Notes: generated by a model not told the origin, from the sequence alone. Positions 16,872 through 24,271 are shown, counted from the first letter of the stretch. The stretch: DNA of 64,000 nucleotides from Spartobacteria bacterium LR76 (GCA_003054655.1 QAYZ01000016.1:1178001-1242000); one strand, 5' to 3'. A program made the numbers and translations.

Positions 16872-18739
16872 TCCGTGACAGGCGGGAGCGGAGGCATCGG
16901 GCAGTCGAGGGAATCCGCGATCGCGCGCAGGAGTTCGTATTGCTGGGTATCGACCACTCCGTCGTGTTTCACCACCTCGCGGCAGGCGGCGAGGATGGTG
17001 CGTTTCACCTGCGGCGCGGCCAGGGCGGTCTCGTCGAGGGCGGCGTCGATGCGGTTGAGATCGCAGCCATCCACGCGCGTCATCGGATACGACGCAGCAT
17101 TGATCATGAGCTGCTGCACGCCCGTCTGAAAAGCCGCGTCGCGCTCGGTCGGGTCCGGGTGATCGATATACGCGAGCGCCGAGAGCAATGTCTGCACGGA
17201 GGGCAGGAGTGGAATGATCGTGCGGTATTTCACCGCCGCGCCGGTCTGGCGGGTGAAATACAGATCGAGGTGGCGCAGGAGGGTCTTTTGCAGGGCGAAC
17301 TCAAAGAGATGCACGGCCTGGTCGGCGGCAATGAGTTTCTGCACATTCGCGCGGAAGGTCGCATATTGATCCGGCGAGAGCTGGCGCAGTGTCGGCACGA
17401 CGAGGTCGATGAGTGGCAGTCGCTGCGGGAGCGGGATTTCGCTCCGGCGGTTATAAAGCCCCATCACCTCGCGGCGCATGGCGTCGTCCACCCCGATGCT
17501 CGCGAGCTGCGCCTCGCGGTAGTCCTCCCGTTCGTCGAGCAGCATGGCGTAGACGAACGCGATGGCTCCGTGCAGATCGCGCACATTGGAGAGGGCAAAG
17601 TCCGGCACGCTGGCGAGCAGGGCCGCGGCTCCGGCGAGGGTGCGCTGGAGGGTTTCCGCCGTAGAAGCGGGCTGAGTGGGCAGCGGCGGGGGCTGCGAAG
17701 AAACGGGCGGCCTCTGCATGCTCGGCGCGGGCGGCCTGTCGAGCTCGGCGGGCGGCTCAAAGCCCGGAGCGATGGCGCGGATGCGATCATCCAGGGGCGG
17801 GTGGGTGTCAAAGAAGCTGAACGTCCTCGCCGCCAGCCCATCGCCAAAGTACAGATGGCTCGCCTCCTCCGCTCGCGGACTCGACAGCCGGGACTCGAAT
17901 TTCCCGATCTTCCACAACGCCCCCGCGATGCCGTCCGGATTGCGGGTATATTGCACCGCCGAGGCATCGGCCAGGAACTCACGCTGGCGGCTCACCGCGG
18001 CCTTGATGAGGTTGCCAAAGAACACGCCGATGTAGCCGATAATGTAAACGGCCAGCCCGATCAGAAAGACCGCCACCGTGAGCGCCATGCCGTTTTTACG
18101 GTCCCCGTCATTGGAACTCCCGCCATCGTCCACGCGGATATAAGCAAAGATGCGCATGACGAAGGCCCCGATGAGCGCGACGCACAGGATGCCATTGAGC
18201 AACCCGATCAGCCGCACATTGAGCTTCATGTCGCCATGCAGGATGTGGCTGAACTCATGGGCGATTACGCCCTGGAGTTCGTCGCGGCTCAGCTTGTCGA
18301 TGCAGCCGCGCGTCACGCCGATGGCCGTGTCGCCCGGCCCGTGGCCTGCGGCGAAGGCGTTGATCGTGTTGTCATTCAGCACGTAGACCTCGGGCACGGG
18401 AACGCCGGAGGCCAGCGACATTTCCTCGACCACGTTGAGCAGCTTTTTCTCCTGCGGGTCGGACGTATTGGGAGTGACCGGTTCTCCGCCCAGCATGGCC
18501 GCGACAACCCGCCCGCCTTGGGCGAGTTCGGCGATCTTGGTCAGGCTCCCGATGGCTACCACGGCGATGGTGCCGAGCGTCACGTAAGCGAGCAACTGGG
18601 GATCATTCCATGGGACCGACGCAATCTGCGAGACCGCCACCACGATCAGCGCGATCAGGCAGACGATGGCGAGGGCAAAATAGAAGATCAGCAGCCCGGT
18701 CTTTTTCTGCGCGGCGGCCTGACGGTCAAAGAAATCCAT
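16868..18739 (-). CDS. membrane M48 family metalloprotease with long C-terminal extension
   Basis: This 623-residue protein has two membrane helices near residues 10-65, then the M48 zinc motif HEFSH in GVIAHEFSHILHGDMKLN, two more helices, and the downstream REFLADASAVQYTRNPDGIAGAL typical of HtpX-like peptidases. A Pro-rich linker (about 340-375) leads to a C-terminal region of about 230 residues I do not recognise; its last part (VVKHDGVVDTQQYELLRAIADSL) looks like a TerB-type helical domain. It probably degrades misfolded membrane proteins. The start at 18739 (MDFFDRQAAAQKKTG) was chosen because upstream sequence is not protein-like. It lies 10 bases from the hydrolase gene. Confidence 0.88.
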   Translation of the reverse strand: MDFFDRQAAAQKKTGLLIFYFALAIVCLIALIVVAVSQIASVPWNDPQLLAYVTLGTIAVVAIGSLTKIAELAQGGRVVAAMLGGEPVTPNTSDPQEKKLLNVVEEMSLASGVPVPEVYVLNDNTINAFAAGHGPGDTAIGVTRGCIDKLSRDELQGVIAHEFSHILHGDMKLNVRLIGLLNGILCVALIGAFVMRIFAYIRVDDGGSSNDGDRKNGMALTVAVFLIGLAVYIIGYIGVFFGNLIKAAVSRQREFLADASAVQYTRNPDGIAGALWKIGKFESRLSSPRAEEASHLYFGDGLAARTFSFFDTHPPLDDRIRAIAPGFEPPAELDRPPAPSMQRPPVSSQPPPLPTQPASTAETLQRTLAGAAALLASVPDFALSNVRDLHGAIAFVYAMLLDEREDYREAQLASIGVDDAMRREVMGLYNRRSEIPLPQRLPLIDLVVPTLRQLSPDQYATFRANVQKLIAADQAVHLFEFALQKTLLRHLDLYFTRQTGAAVKYRTIIPLLPSVQTLLSALAYIDHPDPTERDAAFQTGVQQLMINAASYPMTRVDGCDLNRIDAALDETALAAPQVKRTILAACREVVKHDGVVDTQQYELLRAIADSLDCPMPPLPPVTE

Positions 18740-18749
18740 CGGGAAAAAA

Positions 18750-19769
18750 TTACGGTTGAGCGGTTTTCTTGAGGAAGGCGAGGATGCGCTCGCGCACCGT
18801 GTCGCCATCCGGCCCGAGCCAGACCACCGCGCCCTCGGCAGGCAAGGATGCCGCCTCGACGGACGGAATGCGCTTCGTCACGCTCGCCACCAGATCGGCG
18901 GGCAAGCGCGGATCGAGCGCCCCGTACAGCAGGAGCGTGGGGGCGGCGATTTTCTCGTAGGGGTAATCCGGCAGGTTGCGGATCTGGAGGATGTCGTTGC
19001 GCGTTCCGGTCTCGCGAGGAGTGAGCGGTGCGTAGGAACCCACCAGCCCCCGGAACCACTCGAGTTGATCGGGATTCGCCAGCACGCCGTCGACGATGCG
19101 GGCATGCTGTTCCTCCGTGCCGGAGCTTGTCATGGCCTCCATGGCATTGAGCAGGCTGCGCGGGTCACGCCCGGCCTTTTCCACCGCGATCCAGCTCCCG
19201 ACATCGCCTGTCAGGCCCTCGAGGATTCCCGATGCCACCGGGGGCAGCTCTTCTTTCTTCCACGATATCCAGCGCCGCAGCACGGGCGAGACGAGCACGA
19301 GGCCTGAGACGCGCTGCGGGTACTTCAGGGCAAACTCGATTGCCGCCGGAGTGCCCTCCGCCACGCCGAGCAGCGTGACCTTGCCCACATCCAGCGTGTC
19401 CAGCAGCGCCACCATCACGTCGGCCTGCTGGACGGGCAGCAATCCCGAGGCCAGCGGCGTGCGCAGGTATCCCGGCCGCGAAGGCGCGATCACCTTGTAC
19501 CCCGCCTCGTCCACCCCCTGGGCCAGAATCAGCGCCTGATCATAGCCTCCCGGCGCGGCATGAAAGACCAGGACCGCCGGACCATCGCCCCGCGTCACCG
19601 CCTCCACATCGCCCCAGGCCGTCTTGACCACCTCGCTGCCCTCTTCAAGCTCCGCCAGCTTGTCCGACCGCCACGACGTGAAATACGCCAGCACGCCGCC
19701 AATCACCAACAGGGTGACGACGACCAGCAGGAACAACACGCGGCCAATCACGCGAAACGGGGACTTCAT
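18750..19769 (-). CDS. membrane-anchored alpha/beta hydrolase
   Basis: This 339-residue protein starts with a hydrophobic anchor (about 8-30, RVLFLLVVVTLLVIGGVLAYF) followed by an alpha/beta hydrolase fold. The oxyanion region is VLVFHAAPGGYDQAL and the strand before the nucleophile elbow is VTLLGVAEGTPAAIE, where the usual G-x-S-x-G reads GVAEG, so the nucleophile Ser appears to be absent. The later TLLLYGALDPRLPADLV fits the family's acid region. A catalytic His near the C-terminus is not obvious either. It may be a non-hydrolytic member. The ATG at 19769 gives the anchor at the N-terminus. Confidence 0.75.
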   Translation of the reverse strand: MKSPFRVIGRVLFLLVVVTLLVIGGVLAYFTSWRSDKLAELEEGSEVVKTAWGDVEAVTRGDGPAVLVFHAAPGGYDQALILAQGVDEAGYKVIAPSRPGYLRTPLASGLLPVQQADVMVALLDTLDVGKVTLLGVAEGTPAAIEFALKYPQRVSGLVLVSPVLRRWISWKKEELPPVASGILEGLTGDVGSWIAVEKAGRDPRSLLNAMEAMTSSGTEEQHARIVDGVLANPDQLEWFRGLVGSYAPLTPRETGTRNDILQIRNLPDYPYEKIAAPTLLLYGALDPRLPADLVASVTKRIPSVEAASLPAEGAVVWLGPDGDTVRERILAFLKKTAQP

Positions 19770-19883
19770 CCCGCAAAGTGATGAATCTTGCCCGTCCAGA
19801 GGCAAGAAAAACCCGCCAAACGCCCCCTCAGAGGCCACCAAACCGGTAAATCCGGGAGGAATCGAGCCGGTAGCGCCGGGAAT

Positions 19884-19959
19884 TGGTGGGGGCACACGGA
19901 TTCGAACCGTGAACCAAGCAGTTATGAGCCGCCTGCTCTGACCGTTGAGCTATACCCCC
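19884..19959 (-). tRNA. tRNA with CAU anticodon, probably tRNA-Ile2 (lysidine type)
   Basis: The minus strand folds as a full cloverleaf. The acceptor GGGGGTA pairs with TGCCCCC, the D arm is GCTC/GAGC, the anticodon loop is CTCATAA (anticodon CAT), the T loop is TTCGAAT, and the gene encodes ACCA at the 3' end. The stretch GAGCAGGCGGCTCATAA followed by a GCTTGGT variable region matches tRNA-Ile2(CAU) better than elongator tRNA-Met; this is from memory of the Escherichia coli genes. The 5' half (19922-19959) is duplicated at 24234-24271, and a recombinase gene lies 91 bases away, so this is the target gene of the mobile element. Confidence 0.9.
19922..19959. repeat. left attachment repeat (within the intact tRNA)
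   Basis: This is a 38-bp sequence identical to 24234-24271. It starts exactly at the edge of the anticodon loop and ends at the first base of the tRNA. The identity begins at the loop, which suggests that the crossover happens in the anticodon loop. Confidence 0.93.
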
Positions 19960-20013
19960 AAAACATTATCCCTCAGAGAGATGCAACTACTTTTGAAGCA
20001 GATTTCATTTCCC

Positions 20014-20036
20014 TTGTCACCCACTTTTGTAACCCG
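20014..20036. repeat. left arm-type repeat (two TTGTMACCC units)
   Basis: TTGTCACCC and TTGTAACCC occur 13 bases apart, start to start. The 23-bp block recurs at 24093-24115 with two mismatches, in the same orientation and also just inside the element end. This layout suggests recombinase or accessory-factor arm sites. It also lies just before the recombinase gene, so it may influence that promoter. Confidence 0.65.
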
Positions 20037-20050
20037 GTAGAATTCTGTCC

Positions 20051-21115
20051 ATGCGAGCGACCGCACAAACGGGAAAACCGGATTGGGTGAAGGTTGGGCC
20101 ATGTCTCTATCGGTATAAGGGAGACACATATTACGCGCTCCTCAAGCTCGGCGGGAAGCAAATCCGACGATCTCTTGAAACAACTGACGCGGACCTTGCC
20201 CGGCGGCGACTTCGCCAGCTTCGGAGCGAACTGGAAACCACCACCGCCGCCCGCACCAAGATCAGCCTTGACCAGATGGCCGCCCGATATGCCGAAACCG
20301 TTCGGGGCAAGCCCTCCACTGTAAAACACAAGCTCAACGCGGTGCGTCTCCTCCTCGCGGACTGGCCGAAGGATGCCCCCCGCGAACTCTTCAAAATCCG
20401 CCGCTCCCATGTCGAAACGTGGATTGCCTCGTACAAGGGCAAGGCAGCCTCGACGGTAAACGACTATATCGCAACCGCCCGGGCCATTTTTGAGCAAGCC
20501 GTGAACGATGGAGAATTGGCCCTCTCCCCGATTCTCGGCGTGAAATACTGGAAGCGGGAAAAGCCCATCCGACTAACACCGACCTACGAGCAATTCCGGG
20601 CCATCGTCGCTGACCTACGGCATCCATCACGCCACAACACGCACGGCCAGGACGAAACCGCCGATTATATCGAGCTTGCTGGCGAGGCAGGCCTGGGACA
20701 AGCGGAGCTTGCTGGCCTTCGCCGTTGTGACATCGACCTTGCCGGGGGAACAATGACGTGTTTCCGGCTCAAGACGGGGACAGGGTTCTCTGTCCCGATC
20801 TATCCGAATGCCCGTCCCCTCATCGAAAGACGCTTGGATATTGTTCCCCCCGAACCCGAAACACGATTGTTCAACTTTTCAAACTGCAAAAAAGGCATCG
20901 AGGCAGCCTGCCGGTGCCTCAACCTCCCCCATTTTACCCTCCGCAGCCTCCGCCGCATGTTCATAACCCGCGCTCTTATGAAGGGCGTCGACGTGCAGAC
21001 CGTTTCCCGCTGGCAAGGACACATCGACGGAGGAGCCCTTCTGCTTCGCACCTACGCTCATGTTTTAAGTCGCGAGCATTCGCTAAAGATGGCAAATCTT
21101 CTCGGTAACGGGTGA
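20051..21115 (+). CDS. tyrosine recombinase (element integrase)
   Basis: This 354-residue integrase has an N-terminal arm-binding region, a core-binding helical domain (about 75-170) and a catalytic domain (about 185-340). The C-terminal boxes are visible: beta-hairpin Lys in FRLKTGTGFSVPI, LRSLRRMFITRAL, WQGH and the nucleophile Tyr335 in RTYAHV. Two expected residues differ. Box I reads AGLGQAEL where the catalytic Arg usually follows GL, and the His of the H-x-L-R motif is Arg. It starts 91 bases from the intact tRNA and reads away from it. The 23-bp repeats at both ends are possible arm sites. Confidence 0.92.
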   Translation: MRATAQTGKPDWVKVGPCLYRYKGDTYYALLKLGGKQIRRSLETTDADLARRRLRQLRSELETTTAARTKISLDQMAARYAETVRGKPSTVKHKLNAVRLLLADWPKDAPRELFKIRRSHVETWIASYKGKAASTVNDYIATARAIFEQAVNDGELALSPILGVKYWKREKPIRLTPTYEQFRAIVADLRHPSRHNTHGQDETADYIELAGEAGLGQAELAGLRRCDIDLAGGTMTCFRLKTGTGFSVPIYPNARPLIERRLDIVPPEPETRLFNFSNCKKGIEAACRCLNLPHFTLRSLRRMFITRALMKGVDVQTVSRWQGHIDGGALLLRTYAHVLSREHSLKMANLLGNG

Positions 21116-21131
21116 ACTCGGCCCCCTCAGA

Positions 21132-21932
21132 ATGAAAGTTGAATGCCAAAAGAATCGCGTTCAACCCGCAGCCATCTCCGACGCCTTAGAGGAACTAGGC
21201 GACAAATGGTTTCGTCCAGAGTTTGCGCGACTTCTTCGCCTCGAAGACGAATCAGCATGGGCGGAGGAACTCAATTTCGAGAATTTACCGCGCTGGGCAG
21301 GAAAAAGCTTTTTCCGACTTATACGAGAGTTTTCCGATGGCCCGGGATTTATCGATCTCCCCGGCCTTGAGTTCGTCACCAGTGAGAACTTTGGTGAAAT
21401 ACTCGGAAACAAGTATTTTTGGGCGGGAATACACCTTCAACTTCACGGTTGGTACGTGAGAGCAAACCCCGCATCGAAGCACAAACTAGAAACCTTCCTT
21501 GGCGGACCAGATGCAATCGAAGAAATCAAGGCCAAACTGCCCGACGCGCGGAAGATTTATGCCATAAAAAGGAAAGCTTTCGCCAGAGTCGAAAGACAGA
21601 GCCTCATCGAGAAAGGGAGGTTCTTCAAAGGCTTCGGTCGAGGTCTTCTGATCAGCGAGCGCCTACAAAAGTGGGGCCAATTACCCGAAGGAAGGACACA
21701 CAAACGTGCCTACATGGACGCTTATATCTTCTTCAACTGGCAGGAAATCGCGCGAGACGCGAAACAGGGCGGCTGGCCATTAATCCATCAAAAGTTTCAA
21801 GACGCACTCCCGGCGAACACTGAAATCAGTGAGGACTCGTTCGAGAAGGCATTGAAGCGAGCGAACATCGGACCAGTTGGACAACGAGGACGCCCGAAAA
21901 TATCAGGACAAGAATCCGCACCCATGTCCTAA
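21132..21932 (+). CDS. unrecognised element protein, 266 residues
   Basis: I do not recognise this protein. It is soluble, with no signal peptide or membrane helix, and is rich in aromatic and charged residues, with WAGIHLQLHGWYVRANP near the middle and a Lys/Arg-rich helical part at about 150-185. The C-terminus (VGQRGRPKISGQE) has an AT-hook-like GRP core. It starts 16 bases after the integrase stop, so it is probably co-transcribed with it. Base composition is more AT-rich than in the flanking chromosome. It could be a regulator, an accessory recombination protein or a defence/fitness cargo gene; nothing in the sequence decides. Confidence 0.6.
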   Translation: MKVECQKNRVQPAAISDALEELGDKWFRPEFARLLRLEDESAWAEELNFENLPRWAGKSFFRLIREFSDGPGFIDLPGLEFVTSENFGEILGNKYFWAGIHLQLHGWYVRANPASKHKLETFLGGPDAIEEIKAKLPDARKIYAIKRKAFARVERQSLIEKGRFFKGFGRGLLISERLQKWGQLPEGRTHKRAYMDAYIFFNWQEIARDAKQGGWPLIHQKFQDALPANTEISEDSFEKALKRANIGPVGQRGRPKISGQESAPMS

Positions 21933-21948
21933 ATATCGCAAAGCGTTA

Positions 21949-21961
21949 GTGACACTGTCAC
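21949..21961. promoter_or_regulatory. 13-bp palindrome GTGACACTGTCAC, possible operator
   Basis: The arms GTGACA and TGTCAC are perfectly complementary around one central base, and the site ends four bases before the helix-turn-helix gene. The TGTCAC half also occurs in the TTGTCACCC arm repeats at both ends of the element, so one protein may bind all of them. Autoregulation is inferred. Confidence 0.5.
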
Positions 21962-21965
21962 CGAC

Positions 21966-22205
21966 GTGAAAACTACAGAAAACACAGGGAGACTGGCGCT
22001 CACTCGCGTCGAAACCTCCCAATTCCTAGGGATCAGCCCTGCAACGGTTGATCGTCTCACCAAACGCGGCCTACTCAATCCTTCTCGGGCCACCCGCAGA
22101 CCGCTTTACCCGGTCGAGTCGCTTCACCGCTTTTTGGCGGAAAGCACCGACTCAATCCCTGCGCCCTGCTCGGGCCGCATCAACTCACGAAAGGGGGTGA
22201 AGTAA
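21966..22205 (+). CDS. helix-turn-helix protein (excisionase/MerR-like)
   Basis: This 79-residue protein contains a winged-helix DNA-binding unit of the excisionase/MerR class: TSQFLGISPATVDRLTKRGLL (about 17-38) followed by RRPLYPVESLHRFLAES. In integrated elements such small proteins usually control excision or repress the replication genes. The start codon is a GTG, directly after the palindrome at 21949-21961. I see no good ribosome-binding site ahead of it, consistent with tight repression or translation from an upstream message. It ends immediately before the next ATG, so the following gene is probably translationally coupled. Confidence 0.8.
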   Translation: MKTTENTGRLALTRVETSQFLGISPATVDRLTKRGLLNPSRATRRPLYPVESLHRFLAESTDSIPAPCSGRINSRKGVK

Positions 22206-22535
22206 ATGGAAAAGCTCATCGAAGCAATCAAGCAAGGTCGTATCTTCCTCGTGGGAGAATGCCGGGGCGCTCGTCCCGAAGTCATCCGCTACGTGGATAA
22301 GAAAACCGGGCAAGCCGTGGCCTTCACGGTCATCGTTTACCTCGTTGAACGTCCGGGCGTCATGGAGTCTGTTCTGATCACCAGGCAGGTCAGCAACACG
22401 GAAACAGACCCGAACACAATCAAGATCGGAGTGCAAAAAGGCAAAACCTACGCCTTCGAACTCTCCGGCTTTGAACGGATACGCGGCGTGGTCAAAGCAC
22501 GTATGGCCGCAGAAGCAGAGCCTTTGCCGCTGTAA
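22206..22535 (+). CDS. small element protein, possible single-stranded-DNA binder
   Basis: This 109-residue protein is mostly beta-strand-like and basic towards the C-terminus (GKTYAFELSGFERIRGVVKARM). The position just before the rolling-circle initiator, the size and the composition suggest an OB-fold ssDNA-binding protein like those of filamentous phages and small plasmids, but I see no diagnostic motif. A very strong ribosome-binding site (AGGGGGTGA) lies about six bases upstream of the ATG, inside the end of the previous gene, so high expression is likely. The ATG follows the previous stop with no gap. Confidence 0.6.
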   Translation: MEKLIEAIKQGRIFLVGECRGARPEVIRYVDKKTGQAVAFTVIVYLVERPGVMESVLITRQVSNTETDPNTIKIGVQKGKTYAFELSGFERIRGVVKARMAAEAEPLPL

Positions 22536-22623
22536 CAAAGGGATGAGGACCGGGATGCACCCCGCGGCGCGGGGTGCGCCCGGCCTTAACCTTGTTAAAG
22601 ATCAAACAACTCCACAAACGGCC
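22536..22623. other. hairpin-rich gap before rep, candidate replication origin
   Basis: Two inverted repeats lie in the 88 bases before the rep gene. The first is a perfect 9-bp GC-rich stem with a 3-base loop at 22557-22577. The second is TTAAC-CTT-GTTAA at 22586-22598. HUH initiators nick in or near hairpin loops next to their own gene, so this is a candidate double-strand origin. A transcription attenuator is the alternative, although no T-run follows the first hairpin. Confidence 0.45.
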
Positions 22624-23250
22624 ATGCGAAAGAGCCAAACCGCCTTCCAATTCTCTGCCGAGAGACTTGCCGAGCATGGGCTGTATATGTGGACGTTCAC
22701 CTTTTCGGACGTTCTGGAGATCAAGGAGACTCGGAAGCTCTGGAACCATCTCCTGACCCTCCTCAAAAGAGAATGGCCCGATTTGTGCGGACTGCGGGTT
22801 TTTGAACTCCACGAAACCCATGGTTTGCATGTCCACCTCGTGACGAATCGCTACATTCGCGTCGAGCTGGCCCGCAAGCTCGCCAAGAAAGCCGGATGGG
22901 GACGCATCCATGTCATGCGAATTAACGCTGAGGGAGCGAAATATCTGGCGAAATACCTGAGCAAGGAGCGGGAGACATGCTTCAAACGCTGGCGGCTCTG
23001 GGCGGGTTTTGGAAAGTGGGACTGGTCCCGCGTCAAAGATATCGATCTCGAAAGCCCCAAAGGGACGATCTGGAAAGCCTGCGCCAAAACCTACCAATGG
23101 CAAGGCAACCGGGGATTTCGCGATAAACGCGCTCTGGTTGATTTTCTCTATCATCGGACCATCGAAGAAGGCTGGCAACTTGGTCTCGGTCCCAATGGCC
23201 GCGAATACCATCAATGCCGACCGTCAGAATTGCTGGATAGAAAGCGGTAA
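22624..23250 (+). CDS. rolling-circle replication initiator (HUH endonuclease, two-tyrosine type)
   Basis: This 208-residue protein shows the three HUH motifs in order: MWTFTFSD (motif 1, about 22-29), HGLHVHLV with His69 and His71 (motif 2), and AKYLAKYLSK with Tyr107 and Tyr111 (motif 3). The YxxxY spacing is that of superfamily I initiators such as gene A protein of phiX174-like phages. These nick one strand and start rolling-circle replication. The C-terminal half, rich in Trp and basic residues, has no helicase motif. The ATG at 22624 keeps the hairpins outside the gene; in-frame starts at 22543 and 22555 are possible. No relaxase-specific features are seen. Confidence 0.85.
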   Translation: MRKSQTAFQFSAERLAEHGLYMWTFTFSDVLEIKETRKLWNHLLTLLKREWPDLCGLRVFELHETHGLHVHLVTNRYIRVELARKLAKKAGWGRIHVMRINAEGAKYLAKYLSKERETCFKRWRLWAGFGKWDWSRVKDIDLESPKGTIWKACAKTYQWQGNRGFRDKRALVDFLYHRTIEEGWQLGLGPNGREYHQCRPSELLDRKR

Positions 23251-23281
23251 ATCTGTCAGATGAGCTTTGGCCCTACATCCT

Positions 23282-23737
23282 ATGGGATACTTCCTCCAAG
23301 CCATCATCAGCACCATTCCCGTGCTCAAAGCTCGCTATTCCGACTTCAAATCCGCCGTTGTGGTCCCCCTCACAGATGACTTCGCTCTAATTCCGATTAC
23401 CGATGAACTTCTCGACGAGGTTGGAGCATCTGGAAGTAGCGGCAAATTCTACAGATACACACCTGAGGTTGCCAATTGGGTTCGCGCCATTTCGACTTAT
23501 GGAGCAGTCGCCTATATCGAGGCAGAATTTTTTGGGGGCACCGGTGGTCAGATTGCAGTGGTCTGGTCATCTGGCGACGAAATCCTTCCTCCTACGCAAG
23601 AGACGGGAGCGATCAATATTGCCCTTCAACTTCTCGGCGTCTCCCGAGGCTCCTCGCTCGACGAATTTGAAGCCGTAGGATTGCCCCGTCACCGAGACAC
23701 GGACGACTGGATCGACGATGCGCTACCGAGACAATAG
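23282..23737 (+). CDS. unrecognised element protein, 151 residues
   Basis: I do not recognise this acidic protein. It begins MGYFLQAIISTIPVLKARYSDFKSAVVVPL and has several beta-strand-like stretches (AYIEAEFFGGTGGQIAVVW) and an Asp-rich C-terminal end. No signal peptide or membrane helix is present. The overall look (small, acidic, FALIPITDELLDEV) recalls bacterial immunity proteins of toxin systems, but that is a weak impression only. The start could be a TTG at 23267 or the ATG at 23282. It follows rep by 31 bases and is in the same direction. Confidence 0.55.
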   Translation: MGYFLQAIISTIPVLKARYSDFKSAVVVPLTDDFALIPITDELLDEVGASGSSGKFYRYTPEVANWVRAISTYGAVAYIEAEFFGGTGGQIAVVWSSGDEILPPTQETGAINIALQLLGVSRGSSLDEFEAVGLPRHRDTDDWIDDALPRQ

Positions 23738-23747
23738 GGCCCCTTCG

Positions 23748-24065
23748 ATGAGATATTTCTGGTCGATTCCTTGGCTTGTTGTGCGTGGTTTTCCGGGACT
23801 CGTGCGCCTCTATCTCGTGCGCCTGCCCGTCACGAGGCGCGAGGTTATCACCAAATTGAAGCCCGCATTCGGAAAGCATGGATCTCGCCTCTATTTTTCC
23901 GGGCTGCGGCAGGGATTTGTGCGGGGTGGCATTCTGATGTCGGGACGCCATGTTTGCTACGGCATGGGTTTACGCGATGGCGCGGCCCTACGGCTCGATC
24001 CCTCGCGCTGGCCTTCAATTTCAGACTCTCATCTGAAGGCGAAATTCCGCTTATCCGACGGTTGA
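23748..24065 (+). CDS. small basic hypothetical protein near the element's right end
   Basis: This 105-residue basic protein begins MRYFWSIPWLVVRGFPGLVRLYLVRLP, a short hydrophobic stretch, and then reads KLKPAFGKHGSRLYFSGLRQGFVRGG. I do not recognise it. An in-frame ATG at 23718 would overlap the previous gene by 20 bases. The right arm repeat begins 28 bases after its stop. It could be a genuine small DNA-binding or membrane-associated protein or a spurious reading frame; the GC-rich stretch makes a chance open frame plausible. Confidence 0.4.
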   Translation: MRYFWSIPWLVVRGFPGLVRLYLVRLPVTRREVITKLKPAFGKHGSRLYFSGLRQGFVRGGILMSGRHVCYGMGLRDGAALRLDPSRWPSISDSHLKAKFRLSDG

Positions 24066-24092
24066 AAATCTGAAACAACCGCCTAATCAGCT

Positions 24093-24115
24093 TTGTCACC
24101 CGATTTTGTAACCCG
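24093..24115. repeat. right arm-type repeat (two TTGTMACCC units)
   Basis: This 23-bp block matches 20014-20036 with two mismatches and holds TTGTCACCC and TTGTAACCC with the same 13-base spacing. It lies about 120 bases inside the right attachment repeat and has the same orientation as the left copy. Confidence 0.65.
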
Positions 24116-24233
24116 ATTCCTTAAATTTGGGCAGATTCGGGATGACTCGCGAGGAACACCACTCACCCGTCGAGCAAGCGTTTATCAGGGTTTGCGGAGA
24201 CCTAACAACTCGGGCTAAAATGACCGTTTCCTC

Positions 24234-24271
24234 TTATGAGCCGCCTGCTCTGACCGTTGAGCTATACCCCC
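24234..24271. repeat. right attachment repeat (displaced tRNA 5' half)
   Basis: This is an exact 38-bp copy of 19922-19959. It is only the 5' half of the tRNA; the bases beyond the anticodon loop (GAGG on the tRNA strand) do not form the 3' half. It is therefore a tRNA remnant, not a functional gene. Confidence 0.92.

Larger units (their letters stand above)
19922..24271. mobile_element. 4.3-kb integrated rolling-circle element in a tRNA gene
   Basis: An exact 38-bp direct repeat bounds this segment: the 5' half of the tRNA(CAU) gene at the left and a copy at the right. Inside are a tyrosine recombinase next to the tRNA, a helix-turn-helix protein, a small protein encoded immediately before the replication gene, a HUH replication initiator and unrecognised genes, all on the plus strand. 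Base composition looks less GC-rich than the flanks in several genes. No coat, Zot-like assembly ATPase, relaxase-type mobilisation gene or resistance gene is recognisable. It could be an integrative rolling-circle plasmid or a satellite of a single-stranded DNA phage. Confidence 0.9.

Noticed and set aside
14760-17129. Large plus-strand open frame antisense to several genes
   Set aside because: It runs across three well-supported genes on the other strand and has no recognisable domain.
22471-22623. Extended N-terminus for the replication initiator
   Set aside because: It would overlap the previous gene and run through the hairpins; the motif-bearing protein starts well at 22624.
19922-24271. 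Filamentous prophage
   Set aside because: No Zot-type ATPase, coat or adsorption-like gene is seen; the initiator and integrase alone do not show a phage.
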